In this document: positions 60,401-64,000 of the stretch, one piece after another
Layout of the letters: each line of letters opens with the position of its first letter
Position numbering within the stretch: position 1 is the stretch's first letter
Translations under genes and position numbers: made by a program
The notes under the pieces: model-generated
Databases searched by the model: none
Told to the model about the DNA's origin: nothing
Seen by the model: only the letters and a program-made list of their open reading frames with translations
NCBI RefSeq assembly: GCF_000002985.6
Contig: NC_003282.8
Coordinates: forward strand, 12,586,001 to 12,650,000
DNA length: 64,000 bases
Source: Caenorhabditis elegans
Taxonomy: Eukaryota > Nematoda > Chromadorea > Rhabditida > Rhabditidae
Direction of reading: 5' to 3'

Positions 60401-63400
60401 TTTCGGCAAATCGGCAATGTTCCGATTTGCCGATTTGCCGGAAAATAATATTTATGATTGGATATAAAATTCCCACCGGCTACAGTTCATCTGATTTCTT
60501 TACAGCTCCCTATACGATAATCACATTTCCATTCTTGTTTGCTGTTATGTTTGGTGATGCTGCTCACGGAGCAATTCTACTACTCGCTGCACTCTTCTTT
60601 ATCCGAAATGAACGAAAAATTGAATCCAAGAAGATTCGTGATGAGGTATCAGTGTTTTATCACATTTATACACGTAATAATTTCAGATTTTCAATACATT
60701 CTACGGCGGTCGTTACATTATGATGCTAATGGGAATATTCTCAATTTATACAGGATTTCTGTACAACGACGCGTTTGCCAAATCATTTAATGTATTTGGA
60801 AGTGGTTGGAGCAATTCTTACAAGTTTGTCACGGATTTCGGAGTTTTTCAAAAAAAAAATTTAATTTCAGTGAAACTCAGTTGGATTGGTGGATAGCTCG
60901 ATCGTATCGAAAACATCGTGAATATTCGTTGGAATTGGTTCCGGAAAAATCGTTTGATATTGAGGTACCATTCGAGAATGGAATTTTGCGAAGTGTTGGT
61001 CTCGACACGACCGGAACTTTGCAGTTACCGTACCCAGCAAGGATGTCGGCGACAATTTTGTTTTTGGTTTCTGGAAATCGAAAAATTAAAAAAGATTTTT
61101 ATTTTCTTAAAAAAAAAACTGGCGTCCAAAAAAAGGAGAAAAATATTTTTAAAAAATAACGAAATGTTTTTTTGTCAGGGAAATCGAAAAACGAAAAAAT
61201 TTTGATTTTTCGATTCTCCGGAAAATTGAAAAATCTTAAAAAAAAAATTCAGAACATTAACCAGGCAATTCAATTTTTTTACAATCAAATTTTTTATGTT
61301 GGTAAAAAACATAAGAGAAAAAATTTAAAATATTTCCAGAAAACGTATCCATTCGGAGTTGATCCAATCTGGAATATTGCTGATAATCGTCTCTCTTTCC
61401 TTAATTCAATGAAAATGAAAGCATCAGTAATTATAGGAATTACTCAAATGACATTTGGTGTTTTTCTGTCGGTTTTGAATCATATGTGAGTTTTTGGTTT
61501 CTAAAAGTAAAATAAAATAAGATTACGGTATGTGTGGTACAGAAGCTTACAAAAATAATTTTTAAATGTAAAAAAAAAAAGATTTTTTATTTGAAAATTA
61601 CATCTCAATTTAGCTAAAAACGTTTCAGAAAAAGACCATTTTTGAGACGAAATTTCAACATTTTCGGCTGTAAAATTTGACGAAAATTATATTTTGTTCT
61701 GCCTACATTTGCGCAACGATCAAAATTAAATTCAGCTCTTTCCTTCTTTTTTTTGCTGTAATAAAGATCAAAATTTCTAAAGAACATTTCAAAACATTAT
61801 TAAAAATTATCTACTTCACCTCCTAACCAGGCCTGGGACCAAAAAATTTATTTTGTCCAGAAAACAAAAAATTGAAATTTGCGAAAAACCACAAAAAAAA
61901 TTTGAATTAGTTTTTAACAAACCGTAAAAAAGTGAAAATTTTTTGGCTTTTTTGTTGATTTTTCAAATTGAAAAAAAAACAACAAAAAAAATCAGAAAAT
62001 TCAATTTTTCGTCAAAATACCAAAACAAAACCAAAAAAGTCGCAGCCCTGCTCCTAACCTCATATTTCAGTCACTTCAAATCCTACATCGACATAATCTC
62101 GAATTTCATTCCCCAAGTGATCTTCCTCTCGTGTATATTCATTTATCTGTGCATTCAAATCATTGTGAAATGGATTTTCTTCAGTGTAAATGCCGAAAAC
62201 GTATTTGGTTTCGAGTATCCAGGTTTGAGAAGTCAATCGATTAAAAATTCTGAATTAAAAACCATTTAAGGTTCCCATTGTGCACCATCACTGCTCATTG
62301 GTCTCATCAATATGTTCATGTTCAAAAAAAGAAATGAAGGATATTTGAATGAAAATGGAGAAGTTTACTCGAATTGTCATCTTGGCTATTGGTATCCAAA
62401 TCAGGTATATTTGTGTTGTTTTCGGAAAAAAAAGGGAAATTTTGCCAACTTTTTCAAAATTATTGTGTATTACTTGGTATGAAGGAAACAATCAACAATT
62501 GTTTGTTTTTTAGTCAAATTTTTTTTTTGCAACAGCCCAAGTAAAATAAGGCAAACACGAAACTATTCAAAATGCAATAATATTTCAGCGACTCGTCGAA
62601 ACAATTCTCATTTCAATTTCACTTGCATGTATTCCTATTATGCTTTTTGGCAAACCACTTTGGGTTCGATTCGTCACTTCGAAACGCCACAAGCTTCAGG
62701 AAAATAAGAGTTTGAAAAGTTTGCGAAGGAATGGAACTACCGTCAGTGCTCCAACGAGCCCGGTTGTCGATGCAGGACCACCGAGATTTGTATGTTTTAA
62801 TATGTGCGACATATTGCCGATTGAAATTGAAATTCTGAAATTTCCAAAAAACAGTGCAAAACCACAATTTGTCCAAAATGTTCGGCAATTGCCGTTTTTC
62901 CGGCAAATTCGGCGCCTTGCCGGAAATTTCAATTCCGGCCATTTGTAGATTTTACAAAGATTTCTTAAAATGCTCTATAAAAACTATTAATCTTTTTTTA
63001 TAGGAAGACGCAGAACTATTACTAGCTGATGAACTCGACATTGGAGAAGACATTCATCATTCACTATCTGACATTTTTGTGCATCAAGCAATTCACACAA
63101 TTGAGTTCGTACTTGGATGTGTATCTCATACGGCTTCATATCTTCGTCTTTGGGCATTATCGTTGGCTCATGCACGTTAGTTATCTTTTTTCATTCCCGA
63201 TTAATTAAAATAATTATATTTTTTCAGAGCTCTCGGAAGTAATGTGGCATATGGTACTCATTCAGGGAATTCATACAGTCGATCATATTGAAAATGAGAC
63301 TATTGCGATGTGTTTGAAGCCGGTTGTTGCTTGTGTTGTACGTTTTTTTTTGGATTATAAGTTAGAATATTTGAAAAAAAATCAGAAATTGTATACTGCA

Positions 63401-63877
63401 CTTTTGCGAAAAATTTTCAAACGGCTAAATTAATTTTAATTTTCCAGAAACATGATGGTTACTGTAGCGCGACCAAAGCTTCGATTTTCTTTTAATTAAT
63501 TTTTTTGGAAGTTTTAGAACTCTTTTTCGTTTATAAAACGGATTTATATGTTAGTTGAAAATGTAAAAAATTCAAAAAAAAATCACAAAAATTGCTATCA
63601 AAATACAGTTGCAATTTAACAAATACTATAGCTGTGAGAAAATTTAAAGATTTTTCTGATTTTTTTTTCCAATTTGTATTAAAAGTGTTTTCATTAATTA
63701 TTGACTTGAAACGGAACTAATCAGACATTTTTTCACAACAAAAAAGTTTTCTTTTAATTTTTAATCATTGATTTTTAGGGCTATTTTAGTGCTTCAGCTA
63801 TTTTTTTTTTCTGCTTAACAAGTCTTCTTTATGGAAAAACGTATGAAAAAGAGAAAGTGTATGTTTCAAATTTATAA
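54462..63877 (+). CDS. vha-7: VHA-7, V-type proton ATPase subunit a (V0)
   Basis: Twenty-five exons: 54462-54610, 54661-54831, 54885-54921, 56531-56624, 56680-56854, 57141-57495, 57549-57863, 58264-58320, 58374-58465, 58672-58798, 58845-58927, 58979-59105, 59164-59253, 59301-59387, 59898-60048, 60506-60645, 60687-60823, 60871-60964, 61340-61485, 62071-62222, 62271-62404, 62589-62789, 63004-63175, 63228-63337, 63779-63877. The frame gives 1164 aa. The family core starts at [20 protein letters not shown] (Met about 292) and is about 873 aa, the usual size. A cytosolic coiled-coil half is followed by the membrane half ([60 protein letters not shown] with the essential arginine). The 291-residue extension encoded by exons 1-6 is Ser/Arg-rich and unique. 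One acceptor is TTTAAG (62270), and the exon-18 donor is a choice. Role: proton translocation and V-ATPase targeting. vha-7 is assigned by its chromosome-IV position next to ark-1; vha-5 is the main alternative. Confidence 0.9.
54922..56530 (+). other. vha-7: 1.6-kb intron 3 of vha-7
   Basis: The largest intron of vha-7. It separates the three N-terminal extension exons from the rest. It holds T-rich tracts and a few short frames, with no RNA gene or clear repeat. It could contain an internal promoter. Confidence 0.4.
60383..60452. repeat. fragment of the TTTGCCG-type element in a vha-7 intron
   Basis: ACCACAATTTGCC followed by CGGCAAATCGGCAATG and GATTTGCCGATTTGCCGG matches one end of the family seen at 14.2, 31.7 and 47.3 kb. 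It lies 50 bp upstream of the exon at 60506. Confidence 0.65.
62803..62948. repeat. fragment of the TTTGCCG-type element in a vha-7 intron
   Basis: It contains the family core GATTGAAATTGAAATTCTG and AAAACCACAATTTGTCC, followed by CGGCAATTGCCG and GCCGGAAATTTCAATTCCGG units. It is nearly collinear with 14416-14590 and fills most of the intron 62790-63003. Confidence 0.7.
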
Positions 63878-64000
63878 CCGAAAAAATGAAGAAAAACCGG
63901 TTAATATAGCCGGAATACGCAAATATATCGAAACTAGATCACTGATTTGAACGGGAATTCTAAAATAATTCAAAATTGAAAAAAAAAACATATCATAAAA
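63878..64000 (+). other. vha-7: vha-7 3' flank at the window edge
   Basis: 123 bp after the stop codon. No AATAAA is visible, so the 3' end probably lies beyond the window or uses a variant signal. Confidence 0.4.

Noticed and set aside
60965..61100. Extension of vha-7 exon 18 ([17 protein letters not shown]...)
   Set aside because: The good donor GAG/GTACCA at 60964 restores the family frame. The downstream stretch contains GGTCTCGACACGACC, which looks like a dispersed repeat. It is not excluded as an alternative exon end.

Overview
The window looks like nuclear DNA of a Caenorhabditis nematode, almost certainly C. elegans. It is AT-rich, introns begin GTRAGT-like and end in TTTTCAG, many introns are about 50 nt long, and leaders of a few nucleotides next to TTTCAG suggest SL trans-splicing. 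The spliced proteins match cul-6, pgp-1, efa-6, ark-1 and vha-7. From memory these lie together on chromosome IV (cosmids K08E7, Y55D9A, C01C7, C26H9A). I ran no database search. All exon models were built by hand from splice signals and reading-frame phase.

Layout. 1-66: 5' end of an unidentified minus-strand gene. 553-4428 (-): cullin cul-6, 7 exons, 729 aa. 5828-13167 (-): P-glycoprotein pgp-1, 14 exons, 1321 aa, with a plus-strand tRNA-Lys(CTT) in one intron and a cluster of GATA sites upstream. 15580-19367 (-): an AGGF1-like OCRE/FHA/G-patch protein whose largest intron is a satellite-like array. 20104-28719 (-): Arf6 exchange factor efa-6 (Sec7 and PH domains), 10 exons, 816 aa, with a 1.58-kb foldback element in an intron. 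28.7-36.5 kb: upstream region of efa-6, full of small mobile elements, including a solo LTR with a target-site duplication. 36483-44966 (-): ACK-family tyrosine kinase ark-1, 12 exons, 1055 aa. 45.0-54.5 kb: shared divergent upstream region of ark-1 and vha-7, with dispersed repeats, a 96-bp minisatellite and a small GC-rich coding-like island. 54462-63877 (+): V-ATPase a subunit vha-7, 25 exons, 1164 aa, with a long N-terminal extension.

The genes are functionally unrelated: ubiquitin ligase scaffold, drug efflux pump, probable RNA-processing factor, Arf6/cortical microtubule regulator, negative regulator of EGFR-Ras signalling, and proton pump. Nothing points to a cluster or pathway. No wholly new system is evident. 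The most unusual content is repeat and mobile DNA: a foldback with tRNA-like sequence in both arms, a nested solo LTR, a MITE whose arms are arrays of GGGG-bearing 15-mers, a two-level intronic array, and a duplicated GC-rich coding-like module.
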